From: Acanthacorydalis orientalis
Taxonomy: Eukaryota > Arthropoda > Insecta > Megaloptera > Corydalidae
Assembly: GCA_034766995.1 (NCBI GenBank)
Contig: CM068313.1
Span: 25,657,512-25,721,511 of the forward strand
DNA: 64,000 nt
Direction: 5' to 3'
Below the pieces are notes generated by a model. That model was not told the DNA's origin, made no database searches, and worked only from the letters and a program-made list of their open reading frames with translations. Position numbers and translations under genes: made by a program. Positions 39,351-55,846 of this stretch are shown here, piece after piece. Every line of letters begins with the position of its first letter. Within the stretch, counting starts at the first letter, position 1.

Positions 39351-39568
39351 CTAACTATAGATAGATACGCTTGGGCTAGCAACATAAGATAACATCTCGA
39401 GGCTTCCATTTTCATCATCCACATGTTTGAAGTTAACGGCATCAATTTCTAATGTAGCCATCCACATCTTTTGTGCTTTGAAGTCGTCATCTCGATCTGA
39501 CTTTAGCACACACTCAGTGTTCTGTTTATTGAATGCGTTTGTTGACGAAACGTTGTCGCAAGAGTAAA
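39351..39568 (-). CDS. Unannotated last coding exon on the minus strand (72 codons)
   Basis: On the minus strand a strong acceptor with a pyrimidine tract (ATTCCATTTTCTTCGCTTCAG) ends at 39569, and the frame after it, in phase 2, is open for 71 codons to a TAG at 39353-39351. The peptide is soluble and acidic: two cysteines near the start (YSCDN, TECVL), a DRDDDF cluster at about residues 25-29, MWMATLEIDAVNF at about 34-46 and a Ser/Tyr-rich end (SVSIYS). GC content is clearly above the flanking DNA. The other five frames are interrupted. I do not recognise the protein. The exon lacks an internal start, so it depends on upstream minus-strand exons; 45949-46084 ends in the matching phase. Confidence 0.6.
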
Positions 39569-39753
39569 CTGAAGCGAAGAAAATGGAATGGAATTTTGGC
39601 TTTTCGACAGTTCAATTCCAAGAAAACCATTAAGAATAATAACATTGGTTATCATTGTATTGGTATGTAAAGAGAATGCGTTTGAGTTTAAACATTTTAT
39701 TTGAATTCATTTTGTACTTTGGTTTCGTTAAATAATATCATTTATTTTTAATG

Positions 39754-39796
<43 letters not shown>

Positions 39797-40923
39797 ATAT
39801 AGAATTTGTGTCAAATTATTTCTTTGTGTTAATAATTTGATAGTAAAAAGGTTTTTTATATAAAAAGAGTTCAAGTTTTCAAAATGTTATCAACAACTGA
39901 AATTGCAACAACTATTTGCATTTTTTTCTAAGATTACTTTTATAAATATTTATAAAAGTAAAAAATATTTTATAAATATTTAAGTATTTTCATTATAATC
40001 CAAAGAAAATATTTACAAAAAAAATTAATGCTTAGCATTTAATTAATATAAACCATAAAAATAAATAAACACTATAAATCAATTTGTAAAAACGTTTGTT
40101 TAATGCTAATCATCATAAACTGAATAATTAGTTCCGTTATTTTTCAAAATAAAATCGTTGTTCCATTTCACCGTTAATTATTTATCTCTGCATCTATTAT
40201 AATATATTACTTTAATCTAGCGTGTATTCTGAAATTCTACAGTTCTGCAAGTATTCAATTATGTTTTACAACTTACACCTCAGCAAGTACTTAATATATG
40301 ACTTGATGTGCATTCAGGGAGATATAAGACAGAATATAATGTTTGTAATCATATAGTCGACACTATTGAGCTTTGTATACGGGTTCAGAAGTATAAAACG
40401 TGTACTGTAAATGCGCCATTTTACATCATACATAAAATGAATTCTTAATAAATGAAACGTTAAAAAAAACGAACAGTCCTCCTAATGCATTATTTTATGA
40501 TTTTACTATCAATTATTGTTTTATATTAGTAATTAAACGCGTATAAAACATTTCCTTAACATAAAGTAATTTAATTTTCAACTAATAAAAATTTATTAAA
40601 ATAGATATTTTATAATCAATTATATGATATTTTATTAAATTTATACAAAAAATACCTTTGTATACTCTAATTTCAAATTTTATAGAATTATTAAACTATA
40701 CAAAAACGTAACATATATAAATATATAAATTTTTTCAATTTTTCAAAAAAAATTACAAATAACAAATAGTCTGTTTTTGCTTCAGATTTACAACAAATAT
40801 ATTTATTTTCGTATATTTATATACATATGTTAGATCGAACACAAATATACATTTTCAATATAGAAAATGTGTAACATAATTTTTACAAAACACGAAATGA
40901 AGTTGACTTTATAAACTTTTTTA

Positions 40924-41082
40924 TTATCCCTTCCATAGGTTATCTACATGTTGTGTCCCTTGATAACCCGGACAGATACTTGAAAAACATGTCGCGTATC
41001 CTGTTCGGTCCTTTTTCACAACAGTACGTTTCATTTTGGTACCACGTTCTCCATTTTCACATTCGATGTAAACAGTATTTTC
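40924..41082 (-). CDS. Candidate last coding exon on the minus strand (52 residues)
   Basis: On the minus strand the segment after TATATGTGTGTAAG (ending 41083) is open in phase 0 for 52 codons to a TAA at 40926-40924; TAATAAA overlaps the stop and could serve as a polyadenylation signal. The peptide is basic and cysteine-bearing (YIECENGERG, then KMKRTVVKK, then TGYATCFSSICPGYQ). Third codon positions are A/T-rich, as expected for this genome. The plus strand is also open here (VSLDNPDRYLKNMSRI) after a very good acceptor (ATTATCCCTTCCATAG, ending 40939) with a donor-like ACA|GTACGT, so a plus-strand exon is a real alternative. No family is recognised on either strand. Confidence 0.45.
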   Translation of the reverse strand, partial: ENTVYIECENGERGTKMKRTVVKKDRTGYATCFSSICPGYQGTQHVDNLWKG

Positions 41083-41085
41083 CTT

Positions 41086-41136
<51 letters not shown>

Positions 41137-41156
41137 CATATATATATATATATATA
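41083..41156. repeat. (TA)n tract abutting the candidate exon
   Basis: A TA run of about 65 bases with ACATACATA in its middle. It directly precedes the acceptor of the minus-strand exon 40924-41082. It is translated as a Tyr/Ile run if the frame is extended, which is an artefact. Confidence 0.95.
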
Positions 41157-42346
41157 CAGTCAAGTATATACACTATATCCAGAACACATTAAAATTGTAA
41201 TATATTTTATTATACCTTTGATTTTGAAATTAAAATTTTCTTTTAAGCATTCAATTTTCAAATATTTTATTCTATATACCATATTTTTTCATAAACTGTT
41301 GTAAAACTGATTAAAAAACAAGAAAATTGCTACAAAATATATTCATATGTTAAATGAGATATCTACTAAATATATTTTTATTGTTCTTTCCTATTTTATA
41401 TATATTATATATAAACATTTGTGTGTGATTTTTTAAATAATAACATTTCAAAATTAATAAGTAGTGATGTAATTTTTAATTCTTCTAAAACACAATTGCC
41501 TTATAGGTGATTATTTATAAATTGACTATTAACAAATATTTGAGTTTAAAACGCAAAAACCAATATATCTTATCGATTAAAAAAAGCATAACGAAGTAAA
41601 ATGTTAACACACACGTCTATTAGTCTTCAAAAATAATTCGTATAAAAATATAAAAATTCATATAAAACATTTCAGGATAATAAAAATCAATATAAGACGT
41701 AGATTTGTTACTATATTCACTAATTCTTCATTTTCTTCCATGTTATAAATTGGCAAACTTTCTCATTAATCAAAATTTTAATGCTTATTAATATGTTATA
41801 AATATGAAAAGTATTGTTTTTTGTTATTTATTTTGACCATTCATCAGAAATAACCTATTATTTGTTTCCTTTTTAAATAATATGTTTAATATTCTATTTT
41901 ATCTTATTTTTTGTAGATTAAAATTAAATATTTACATTTAAATCCAAATTTAATTCAATATGATATTGAACTTCTTTCAAGCATTGTTTGTTTATTATCC
42001 GGTTATAATTTTAGTAATTGATTTAATATTACTAATAAAATATTTATTTACTTCAATAATACTGGTAGAAATGTTTTACTATACTAGCATATATATATAT
42101 ATATTGAACTGAACTGTTTTGAAAATTGAATAATTATCACACATTTCCCTACTGAGTATTTTAATTTTTTCTCGTTTAACATTCAAAATATATTTTGAAA
42201 AATATAATTGAAAAATACATGTACTAGTTAGTATCCAAATATGATACTCGATTATAAATATCCCCTTAAAAAAGATTTCTCATTAATAAGCAGCATATTT
42301 TTCAAAAAAAATAATTTCAGCTTTATTTATTTAATTCCAATTACAT

Positions 42347-42409
<63 letters not shown>

Positions 42410-42645
42410 CAATGTCATTTACCTATTATTTTTTATTTTGTAAATGTTATACTGACTACTATTGAAAATAATTACTATTGAAAATAATGATATAATTAAT
42501 AAGAGTATAGAATAATAAAATTCTTTAATGTGGAAGTAATGTTTTTAATCACTGAGTTGCAGATAATTATTATTCAAAAAATAATTAAAATTAATACAAG
42601 TATATAATTGACTATGTATATGGAATTAATGACTTTCTTTATTAC

Positions 42646-42710
<65 letters not shown>

Positions 42711-42759
42711 CTGTGTATGTATGGGAATGCAAGCATAAGAGTATATGTATATACATGCA

Positions 42760-43200
42760 TACATACAAATTTAAAACAAATTATAAACTTCAGTGTTGTA
42801 GTACAAAAGCTCCGTACAAAATGAATATTATACTATATGATCGTACTGTATTAGTAACACTATCGTTGTGCACGGATTTAACGCCACAAAAGCAATACCG
42901 GTACTAGCGGAACATCAATGTCAGTTTTGTAAATTGAATCCTCTGAAGTGATCCTGTTCATTTTCGCGTATGTGAAGTATAAAATTGCATTTGAAGTTCA
43001 TACGATGCACATTTAGCTACTGTTTCAACAAGTAGAAATGAAACTGGAAAATAGTTGAACATGTCAAATTCAATATGCTTCCACTATATTTGTTTGGATG
43101 AAATGAATGTGAATGTACACGTTCTATTTGAGTTTCTTATTTGAGAACTCGTTCGATAGGTTTATATGTTTTCTCAATACTGACATACTTCATACGGTTC
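42760..43200. other. GC-richer island without a clear exon
   Basis: Composition is above background. A minus-strand frame of about 39 codons holds MNRITSEDSIYKTD, but the flanking splice sites are weak. It could be UTR or a conserved non-coding element. Confidence 0.2.
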
Positions 43201-44310
43201 GATAAAAAATCTGTTGTAAAATAATCCATACTGCTATTTATTGAAGTTAGTTTTATCATATATATATATAAATGAAAATCGATTATTTTTTATGAAATAG
43301 CAGTTTTTTTTAATACATTTATCAGGACACACACAATTGAATTCAATAAAAATATAAAACAATTCTGACGGAACAATTGTGAATAATTACTGAAATCAAA
43401 TATTTCTCTCAATAACTTCTATTATTTTTCATTAAAGCTATAAGCAAAAAAATACCTTAAATCGAAAATCCATGCTATCTTTTTACATTTACCCCATATT
43501 TGTCGAATGAGAATAATTCATGACAAAAGAGGTACATTTATACTGTTTATAAGTTAAACATTTCCACACACATTTAATAAACCGTAATTTACAAACATAT
43601 GCCAAAAATTAAACAAACATACATCAATCATGCAAATTGAATTTTCTTAAATTTGCCACATAATATATTTATGTTCAGAGTTAAAATGTATTAATCTATG
43701 AAATTTTGAAAATTTTTTCATATTTTTCTCCATTTCAAAATAAAGATACAAATACAGGGTTTTGTATAAAATTTAATATATATATATATATAAATTAAAA
43801 ATAACACTTTTTATTTGATAATTAACAACTATATTTTATATTGGCTTAATAATATTTATTACTATTTCTTAAGATTTCGTTATTATTTAAATGCACTTTT
43901 AAAAATCATTTTTTTATTAAAATTATCCTTATTAGTAAATTTGTATCAAGCGCGTATAGATTATTTTATTATCAATATGAAATTTGTTTTCAATTCATAT
44001 TTTTCAAAAATTTATCAATTCCAAGTATCAAATGATGCCATACTTATATTTCTGCTCAGTTTTTAAAAATATTCATAAATTCAATATTTTTATGATTTTA
44101 ATTATTGGATTTACCATTTCAGTTCTAAGAAAAATCAAAAATATATTCACTAATATGTATCAAAACATGATTTACAAGTACGAGTTTGTTATAAAAATAA
44201 GTAACACCAGTCAACTTGTTTTTATTAATTGAAATATGTATATCATTATTGTTAATAATTTTGTGTTAATTTTAAAAATGTATGATTATGAACAGAATTA
44301 TATTTTTGAG

Positions 44311-44354
<44 letters not shown>

Positions 44355-44533
44355 ATATGTATATATTGAACATATAACGTATTTTCTATTGTTTTTATAT
44401 AAAGACAAATTTCTTTCATTTATTTCAGAAAAAAATTAGCAATAATATATTTTTGTAGTATACTTTTTTCAAAGATAATATGATATATAAATTGGTAGTA
44501 TGTCATCTTGATCGTTACGGTATGATACGGCAT

Positions 44534-44692
44534 TTATGAGAAAGAATAAGGTGGTTGATTCAGTGCAATGCTTGTAGATTTTATTTCTTTTGCTTCGTTG
44601 TCACAATAGATGGTCTTGCTACAACGAAACCTGTGACATGTAATTTCCGTTTGCCTCACGACTGTCTCACCCATCTCATCTGTACTGATGTT
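44534..44692 (-). CDS. Candidate alternative last exon on the minus strand (52 residues)
   Basis: After the acceptor TTGTTTGCTTGCAAG (ends 44693) the minus strand is open in phase 0 for 52 codons to TAA at 44536-44534. The peptide is polar with a cysteine cluster (ITCHRFRCSKTIYC, about residues 17-30). It has the same length (159 bp), phase and strand as 40924-41082, which suggests mutually exclusive last exons, though the peptides do not align. A plus-strand frame is also open after a strong acceptor (TTGCTTCGTTGTCACAATAG, ending 44611), with cysteines of its own. The strand is therefore unsettled. Confidence 0.3.
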   Translation of the reverse strand, partial: NISTDEMGETVVRQTEITCHRFRCSKTIYCDNEAKEIKSTSIALNQPPYSFS

Positions 44693-45060
44693 CTTGCAAG
44701 CAAACAATTAAGTTATTACTGTATGGATTATTTTTATATGCAACTGTATATTTTTTAAGTATTACATTGATACTAGAGAATTTTAGAGAATTAAAAAATG
44801 TACTTAACTATATTTAAGATTTTTATTACAAAAATTTTAAATATAATGTTCATGAGAAATATACTTATTTATTTTGAGAAAGTTAAAAAAACATACTTAA
44901 TAATTTAAAAATAAGAAATGTGAACATTTATCCTTTTTACTACAAAAAATGAAATTTTGCAATCTACAACAATTCCTTTTTCTCTATTGTTCTTTATCAA
45001 CAAAAAAAACTAAATTAGAGTATACACGACAAGTGATAAATTTTCCCTCAAGAACCTGTG

Positions 45061-45127
<67 letters not shown>

Positions 45128-45439
45128 AAATATATACATATACATACATACGTGAGTGTGTATATATGTGTATCAAAACTAAAAATATTTCATAATTTAA
45201 TAAAACATATCCATAAAAATTAAAATTTGATATATAAAAACTAATATAAATTTATATTCTGTAAATTTTCAATTAATGCTCTTTTAGGAGAGTATAATCA
45301 TTATTACATTTTTTAATATATACACGTTTACAATATTAAAATTAATTCTATTTTGTTATGTTTGTATTTAATAAGATGTAAAAATGTTTATTATATAGAA
45401 AGTTATTATTATATTTATTTTATACAGATACGTTTACGT

Positions 45440-45487
<48 letters not shown>

Positions 45488-45948
45488 AAACAAAAATAAA
45501 ATTAATATTATCATACATTTATGTATGCATGTATGTGTGTATTGATATTTTTCCATAATTATTAGATGATAATATCTTCGAAAATCAAACTTAAATTAAG
45601 TTTTAATTAGTTTATAATATACTTGATATAATTATTTTACGTTGTATTAAAATATTTCTACCACGTATTTATTCTCAGTGACATAAACCATCAAAACAAA
45701 ATAATTCACACTTGAAAAACATTTCTTTAACAACGATAAATTATAAGGTAAATGCGAGATACACGTTACACGAATCCAACAAGTTTTATATGGATATTTA
45801 TATCAATTTAAGAGTTATAAATTCAAAAATTTCATTCAGCCACCTACTTATTTGTGACGTTACGAAAATAAAAATCGTATACAATCTCTTTGCGTTCCTC
45901 GCAACGTCTTACTGATACATACATAGAGCTTACACACACCTCTCTTAC

Positions 45949-46084
45949 TGCGGCTGTGTTGAGCAGCAGCTTTGCAATAATTTACTAGCGATGTGTTTGA
46001 CACGAGGTTTTTGTGACAAGGTGCAAAAATACGACTTGTCGACTGAGCGCAATCCGGCGTGGGAATATCAACATCAGCCCTGAG
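45949..46084 (-). CDS. Candidate internal exon on the minus strand, three cysteines
   Basis: On the minus strand this block runs from a strong acceptor (CTTCTACCCTCAACAG, ending 46085) to a good donor (GCA|GTAAGAG, GT at 45948-45947). The frame is open for 45 codons plus one base. Cysteines fall in DCAQS, APCHK and NYCKA. It ends one base into a codon, and the exon at 39351-39568 needs exactly that, so the two could be spliced together. The plus strand also has a 55-codon open frame here with six cysteines (YCGCVEQQLC), so strand is not proven. Composition is among the least AT-rich in 42-50 kb. Confidence 0.33.
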
Positions 46085-46329
46085 CTGTTGAGGGTAGAAG
46101 CGTACTATAACATATCTCACCCTCATAACGCTTTCTACCACTACATCCGAGAGGTAGTAACCTCATCTTAGGGTAACATAACGTATCAGTAAAACACATC
46201 AAAGTCTTATGTAGGTTACATTACCAATGTTGATTGTTTTCTGCGTGTTCATTTGTCGTTGAATTTTATACAATTGTGAATAAACAACAATTGTTGATTT
46301 ACTTGGTGTTATAAAATCAACAAATATAT

Positions 46330-50170
<3,841 letters not shown>

Positions 50171-50319
50171 TGTAAGCTGTTGAATAACATCTTATTAAAA
50201 ATTATAAGAAAATGTCTTGAAGAGATATTTTCGTATGCAAAGCATGCAGCAGACAGAAAGCCTTAACACTTTCTGCACTGCCATATCAGAGTAGTAAATA
50301 AAGTTCACAAAAAAGGGTA

Positions 50320-50405
50320 CTAATAAGGCGATGAGATTGTAGGGCACACGTTCACACCTGTGTCCCATGTGGAGGGTTCGGGGTTCGTATCCCCTGGGAA
50401 ACATT
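50320..50405 (+). repeat. tRNA-like sequence, probable SINE head or tRNA pseudogene
   Basis: A T-arm-like hairpin (GGGG-TTCGTAT-CCCC, 50380-50394) sits inside a B-box-like GGGTTCGTATCC. Upstream is a GGGCACA...TGTGTCC stem (about 50342-50365) in the place of an anticodon arm, and a G-rich A-box-like stretch (AAGGCGATGAGATTGTAGG). The B-box differs from GGTTCGAATCC by one base, and no acceptor stem closes the fold. This fits a degenerate tRNA-derived SINE better than a working tRNA. Confidence 0.45.
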
Positions 50406-50412
50406 CAGACAA

Positions 50413-50703
50413 ATGGCGTGCCGACTAGAGTTATACGTTCACTTTGTATGCTACACATACGACGAGAATGATTTTGAGGCACCACCGTCAAACGAAGATG
50501 ATATATTTGTTACTCTCAAGTGTAACAATGATAAAATATGTGATTGTCAAACGAGGGGTGGTTATCGTGACAAGCGGTATATTTTTTGCGTTTTTATAAA
50601 AAAGACAAAAATATACGATAATGTGCAAAAAAGAGCACATGATCCTAATACGTTAGTTACAATTGTGTTAGAAAAAGATAAATGTAAAACGTATTGTGTA
50701 TAG
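50413..50703 (+). CDS. Hypothetical 96-residue ORF beside the tRNA-like element
   Basis: ATG to TAG with no internal stop, in DNA less AT-rich than its surroundings and with mixed codons rather than Lys/Ile/Tyr runs. The product is acidic early (YDENDFEAPPSNEDD, about residues 16-30), then has cysteines (KCNNDKICDC, about 36-45) and a basic C-terminal half ending KCKTYCV. There is no signal peptide or membrane segment. It starts eight bases after the tRNA-like block, so it may be the body of a SINE/retroposon, a retrocopy or an orphan gene. I do not recognise it. Confidence 0.38.
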   Translation: MACRLELYVHFVCYTYDENDFEAPPSNEDDIFVTLKCNNDKICDCQTRGGYRDKRYIFCVFIKKTKIYDNVQKRAHDPNTLVTIVLEKDKCKTYCV

Positions 50704-50870
50704 ACATTTTGTAGTTAAGAATATCCTTTTTTAGCAGTCTTGTGAAGTTTCTTAGATACGTTGACTCATTTGTATAAATGTGCCGAAACATTACGTACAT
50801 ATAAAGCATACACTCATGCTTTAAGCAGAAGTCTACATGACACTTGGCAACTTTATAGTTATCAACTACA

Positions 50871-50875
<5 letters not shown>

Positions 50876-50930
<55 letters not shown>
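50876..50930. repeat. (TA)n microsatellite
   Basis: A pure TA run of about 55 bases. Confidence 0.95.
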
Positions 50931-50932
<2 letters not shown>

Positions 50933-51185
50933 TAATTGTCTGTGGCGATAGCTGAAGTAATCAATAACATCTGTAGGATTCTCTATTTATAAATACAGGA
51001 GTAATTTTCTTAATTAAACTCCACATCAATTATAATCTATTTGAGAGAAAATTCGTTTTAAAATATTTTTAATTAAGAAGTCTTGTACATTTTAATTTAT
51101 AAATTGTTATTAAAAATTTAAATTATAAATTTTACTGTCCCATTTTATTCTAATTAATTATATTGTGATTAAAAATGTTACGTCC

Positions 51186-51187
<2 letters not shown>

Positions 51188-51240
<53 letters not shown>
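51188..51240. repeat. (CA)n-(TA)n compound microsatellite
   Basis: A CA run passes into a TA run. The same order recurs at 45439-45484, 51635-51696 and 61560-61625. Confidence 0.95.
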
Positions 51241-51243
<3 letters not shown>

Positions 51244-51645
51244 GTAGATATATATACATATAGAGTACGAACAGAAATATATTCCATCAAATTTTTACTT
51301 ATCTTCATTTACAGAACAACTAGAATGACAAATATTTCAGTTATTTTAGAAACACCGCGAAACAAAAAGATTTACGTCAAGAATAACAAGAAAAAATGTA
51401 AAAAGAATAGAATGGATACGGAAACAAACAAAAATGAGAAACAGAATGGTAGAAATGAAGTGCTTGAAATGAGCTGAATATTTTGCAAGAAAAAAATAAG
51501 TTCTTTATAATGTTAATTATTAATTAACAATTAAAAAATATTAAAACTTCTACAGAGACCTATTATTAGGTAAAAAATTATATAAAAAACATATAGAAAA
51601 GAAACAATAGAATTTCTATAAATTCAATAAATATACACACACACT

Positions 51646-51699
<54 letters not shown>

Positions 51700-53186
51700 G
51701 CGTATTAGTCAAAATTATAAAAAATCTTCTTTAAGTTTATTTTCTTATTGAAAATTTAAACTAAGCTATATTAATATGGCAATGTTTTAATAAAATACAA
51801 GGTTGTCAGATTATTTTTACTATTTATAACTAACTAAATGCATCAAATTACAAAATTTTGTCGCATATCATTTTTTCGAAGAAAACCACTAATAAAATGA
51901 TATTGTATAATTTACTGTAACCTTAAATGATTTTTCTTTTAATAAAAATAATCGATAATTAAAAAAATAATATAAATTGGTATTTTTGTATTTTCTTTCA
52001 TATGATTTTTTTATAAATATGATGAAGGAAGGAAAATTAATGTTCAAACATTTTAACATCATATTTTCTATTAAAAAACTTCAATTGAATTTTATTAATT
52101 AACTATACTTATTTCTTTTGCTATTTGTAATACAAAATTTCATAATTAAAATAATTAAATTCAGTTAATATTTTATATATACATGTGTGTATAATATATA
52201 TACACATATATATATATATCGATATATAAATATATAAACACACACACACACACATATATATATAAATGTTAATAAATTAATCATTGTTCAAATTTAATAT
52301 TGCATTCAATATAATGTACGAGTATGTCACGATGTACAATGTTCATGAAACACTAATGAGACTTTAAGGGTTATTATAGATCTGTAGAAGAATTGCCTTC
52401 GTAACTCTATGCTGCAGTCTGTGACATTGAATGACAATGGTCGGTTGCATTGTAATTCGTGAATCTTGCGATTAATGCATTACAAGGACAAAATAAACGG
52501 ATTGTAGTATATGCATAGAAGACCAAACTTATTTTTATCGAAATAAAATAATGTTGATGTCATTAACATTTAAAACTTTCATTCTTCAGGCTAACTGCTT
52601 TTTTGGTAAATTTATTCAGTCATTTACCTTTTAATAATAACTTTAAAGAATGGTTTGTTTTTATTCCCTTCACCTTAAGATGTTTCTTCGGATATTACAT
52701 TAATAATCATTTCGTTTTTAGACAAAATACCTATTATTTTTATTAATGAGTTCTATAAGTATTCTACATTTAAAATAAATTCTCATCAAAGCAAATATTC
52801 TACATTAAGACAAATAATCGTATACATTAAAATGTAGATTAAAAATGATCTGATTGAAAACTATTTGTAAATACTATTTTTGTTAACATTTATATAAAAA
52901 TATTTTATAAATTTACTCACTGACATAAACACTTAATATTAAATGCATTTTTATGAATAATCATTTATTAGAATAATTAAAAACAATAAATACACATAGC
53001 CTTTTTAATATTTAATTTCCCTTCATTTATTACGATTTTGTTTTTTAAATTTACTGTTATATTTTCATTTTTCAACTTTTATACTTTTATAGTAATACTG
53101 AAAATAATTTCAAACTGAATACTAATTATGAAAGTTCTAATTGTCATTCTATGAAAAATTTATGATAAAATTTAATTACAGGAAGA

Positions 53187-53218
<32 letters not shown>

Positions 53219-53369
53219 CAAATTTCTATCATTATCAATAATACCTTCAAATTATTAGAATATTTCAATAATTAAAAATCTTTTTTGTTAATACATTCTT
53301 CGAAATTAAATTTTCAGTATTTATTTAATTAAAATGGTTATATAAATATATTAGATGCGTGTATGGGGC

Positions 53370-53435
<66 letters not shown>

Positions 53436-53930
53436 CATAGCTCGATACACGTCTCTGCGGTAGGCAGATACGTCGCAACAATCGATTTCCTTCACATATC
53501 AAATTTGCTCCATCCATCATGTGACTCACGACTCCATTATATATATTCTTTTATTAAGTTGAACAAAAATATTATTCAAAAATGTTTCCAAAATGATAAC
53601 ATAATATATTTTATAAAATGAAATACCGTCTTTATTTTTTTATCAAAGTGTAAAAAATATTTATTTTTACGTAGGTGAAATTAATTAAATATTTTTGCAC
53701 ATACACACACATACATATTACTCGTATGTATATATATATATATATATATTTGAAAATTTAAAAAAGGTCTATATATTTTGAATGTTTCAAAACAGTGATA
53801 TATTGGAAATTACAAACATTATTAAATAATATAATTTATAGTTTTCATTTTACAATAGTTTAAAATACAAAAAGACGTAAGTAAATTCGTGAGAATATAG
53901 CAAATAACTGGCTGATTCGCGTAGATTACA
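51241..53930. other. AT-rich spacer with microsatellites
   Basis: The lysine-rich frame at 51175-51477 starts in a microsatellite and is not convincing. A less AT-rich patch at 52320-52500 has no long frame. A TA tract at 53376-53426 is followed by a short GC-richer patch (53439-53530) read by artefactual frames on both strands. Confidence 0.5.
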
Positions 53931-53963
53931 TGAACTTTTGTAACATTCAGTTATAGTTTTGAC

Positions 53964-54179
53964 ATGCCCGTAGGCGGAGATTTAATTAATGGAAGTTTTG
54001 TTCTTGCACATAGCACGCGTCTCACTGGAAAAGCACCAATTACTTCGACTGTTTCGCACAGAAATAAGTTTGTGTTTCTCTACTTAGTGATTTGTGCTGG
54101 CAATCAATCAATTTCTTTGCAGATAAAACTTGCGTTTGAGAAGATTGTCACACATTCACGCTTATGTGTTAAAACTTAA
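53964..54179 (+). CDS. Weak candidate ORF, 71 codons
   Basis: Open from ATG to TAA with some non-random composition in its first half (MPVGGDLINGSFVLAHSTRL). An acceptor-like TCAATTTCTTTGCAG lies inside it (near 54122), so the coding reading may be wrong. No family is recognised. Confidence 0.2.
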   Translation: MPVGGDLINGSFVLAHSTRLTGKAPITSTVSHRNKFVFLYLVICAGNQSISLQIKLAFEKIVTHSRLCVKT

Positions 54180-54382
54180 TTAGTTTTCTCAATGTTTAAT
54201 TATAATTATAAAAACAAAAACGCTTGAAAAGAAATGTTTGTTTTTAAAATACAAATACATTTAAAACAAATACAAAAACAAGTTTAATATTTGAGATCTA
54301 AAAAAATATACTATGTATTCATTCATTATAAATTTCACAAATATTTCAAGTTAAATTTTATCATTATATTTAATTATGTTCG

Positions 54383-54413
<31 letters not shown>

Positions 54414-55305
54414 AGGCAAATAAATGTATATAAATGTGTGTGTGAGTGTGTGTCAACACTTTTTATTTATGTACCGTTTATCTTACTTCTTCCGTACAGC
54501 TAAATATACCATAGAATTATAAATAAAATGTTTTCTCGAAACCCAACTTATGTTAAATTTGTATTCCCATTTTATTTTATTATATTTTTATTAATAATTT
54601 TTTTATGTTAAAAAACAATGCGAAATCTAATTTTCTTAATTAATAACCCCTACTATAATCATTAACCATTATGATGTATTGCAATTTTATTTTCGAATAA
54701 ACAGAAGTATTCAGAATTATTATTTTGAAAGTAACAAAATTAATCACTTATTTGCAACAAACGCTTATGAGGTGAGTATTTCTTATTATGCGTTTTGAAA
54801 TGAAGTTATTATACATAATTCTTTCAAATATTTTCCCATAAAAGTCCTTCAAAAATTTTTTTCTGGGAATTTTTTCAATTTTTTTTTATAAAATGTCAAT
54901 CTTTTTTTCGTCAATATTATCCACAAATAGACAGCAATTACCACTCATATGAGCCATTACTATAATCTTATAAACATGAATCAAGAAATAACATTTATTG
55001 GGTAGATCTATTTCAGAAAAGATACATTTTCGATTTAGAAAGATGTATGTCTCTAAATCATAGGTAGCTGAAAATATGTCTTGAAAATATTATTTATTGA
55101 AAGGATAAATGCAAAATCTGCTACATATATATATATAATTAAATATATATATAATTTTTGAATGCTTATTTTATAATTTTTGGCAATATGATTTATCTTG
55201 AACAAATATAACTATGAATAGTAAAACATTGGCTAGTATATTTATCCTACATATCAATTATTTTATCAAACAAAATATGAGTTGAACTACACAAAACAGA
55301 AATAT

Positions 55306-55347
<42 letters not shown>

Positions 55348-55811
55348 CATACATTCACCGTATATCTTCAAAAAATAGGGAGTTTTCTTATACACCCAAT
55401 ACAAAAACAGAATCATTAAATAACACGAATAATTTATTGTGCATATATAGAAATAAAATTCTTTATTGTTAAGAGAAATAACTTAAACTTTGAAACAGAA
55501 CATACATCCATTGAATAATTCATCTAAAGTTTTAAAAATAAAATACATAGCCATAGTCTTCTAGATTCAAACTGTGCACGATGTTTTAATACACAGTATG
55601 TCAAAACAAGTTGATATTTCATTTTTGAAATTTTAAATCAAAAAATTTAATTCCCATGATTTTGACTTTGGACATAAAATTGTATTAAAACATGTGAAAG
55701 AGGAATTTAATTTAGGATCGTCTCATACGACCGATATATGATAAATATATAAATTTTATCTTAAAATTTCCTCGTCTTATATGTAGGTCGCCGTATACGC
55801 CGAGATATATG

Positions 55812-55846
<35 letters not shown>

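Noticed and set aside
45860..46141. Whole 93-codon minus frame as a complete gene
   Set aside because: Only the part between the acceptor at 46085 and the donor at 45948 looks exonic; the ends run into likely intron.
50320..50405. Functional tRNA gene
   Set aside because: No closing acceptor stem and a non-consensus T-loop; a SINE or pseudogene fits better.
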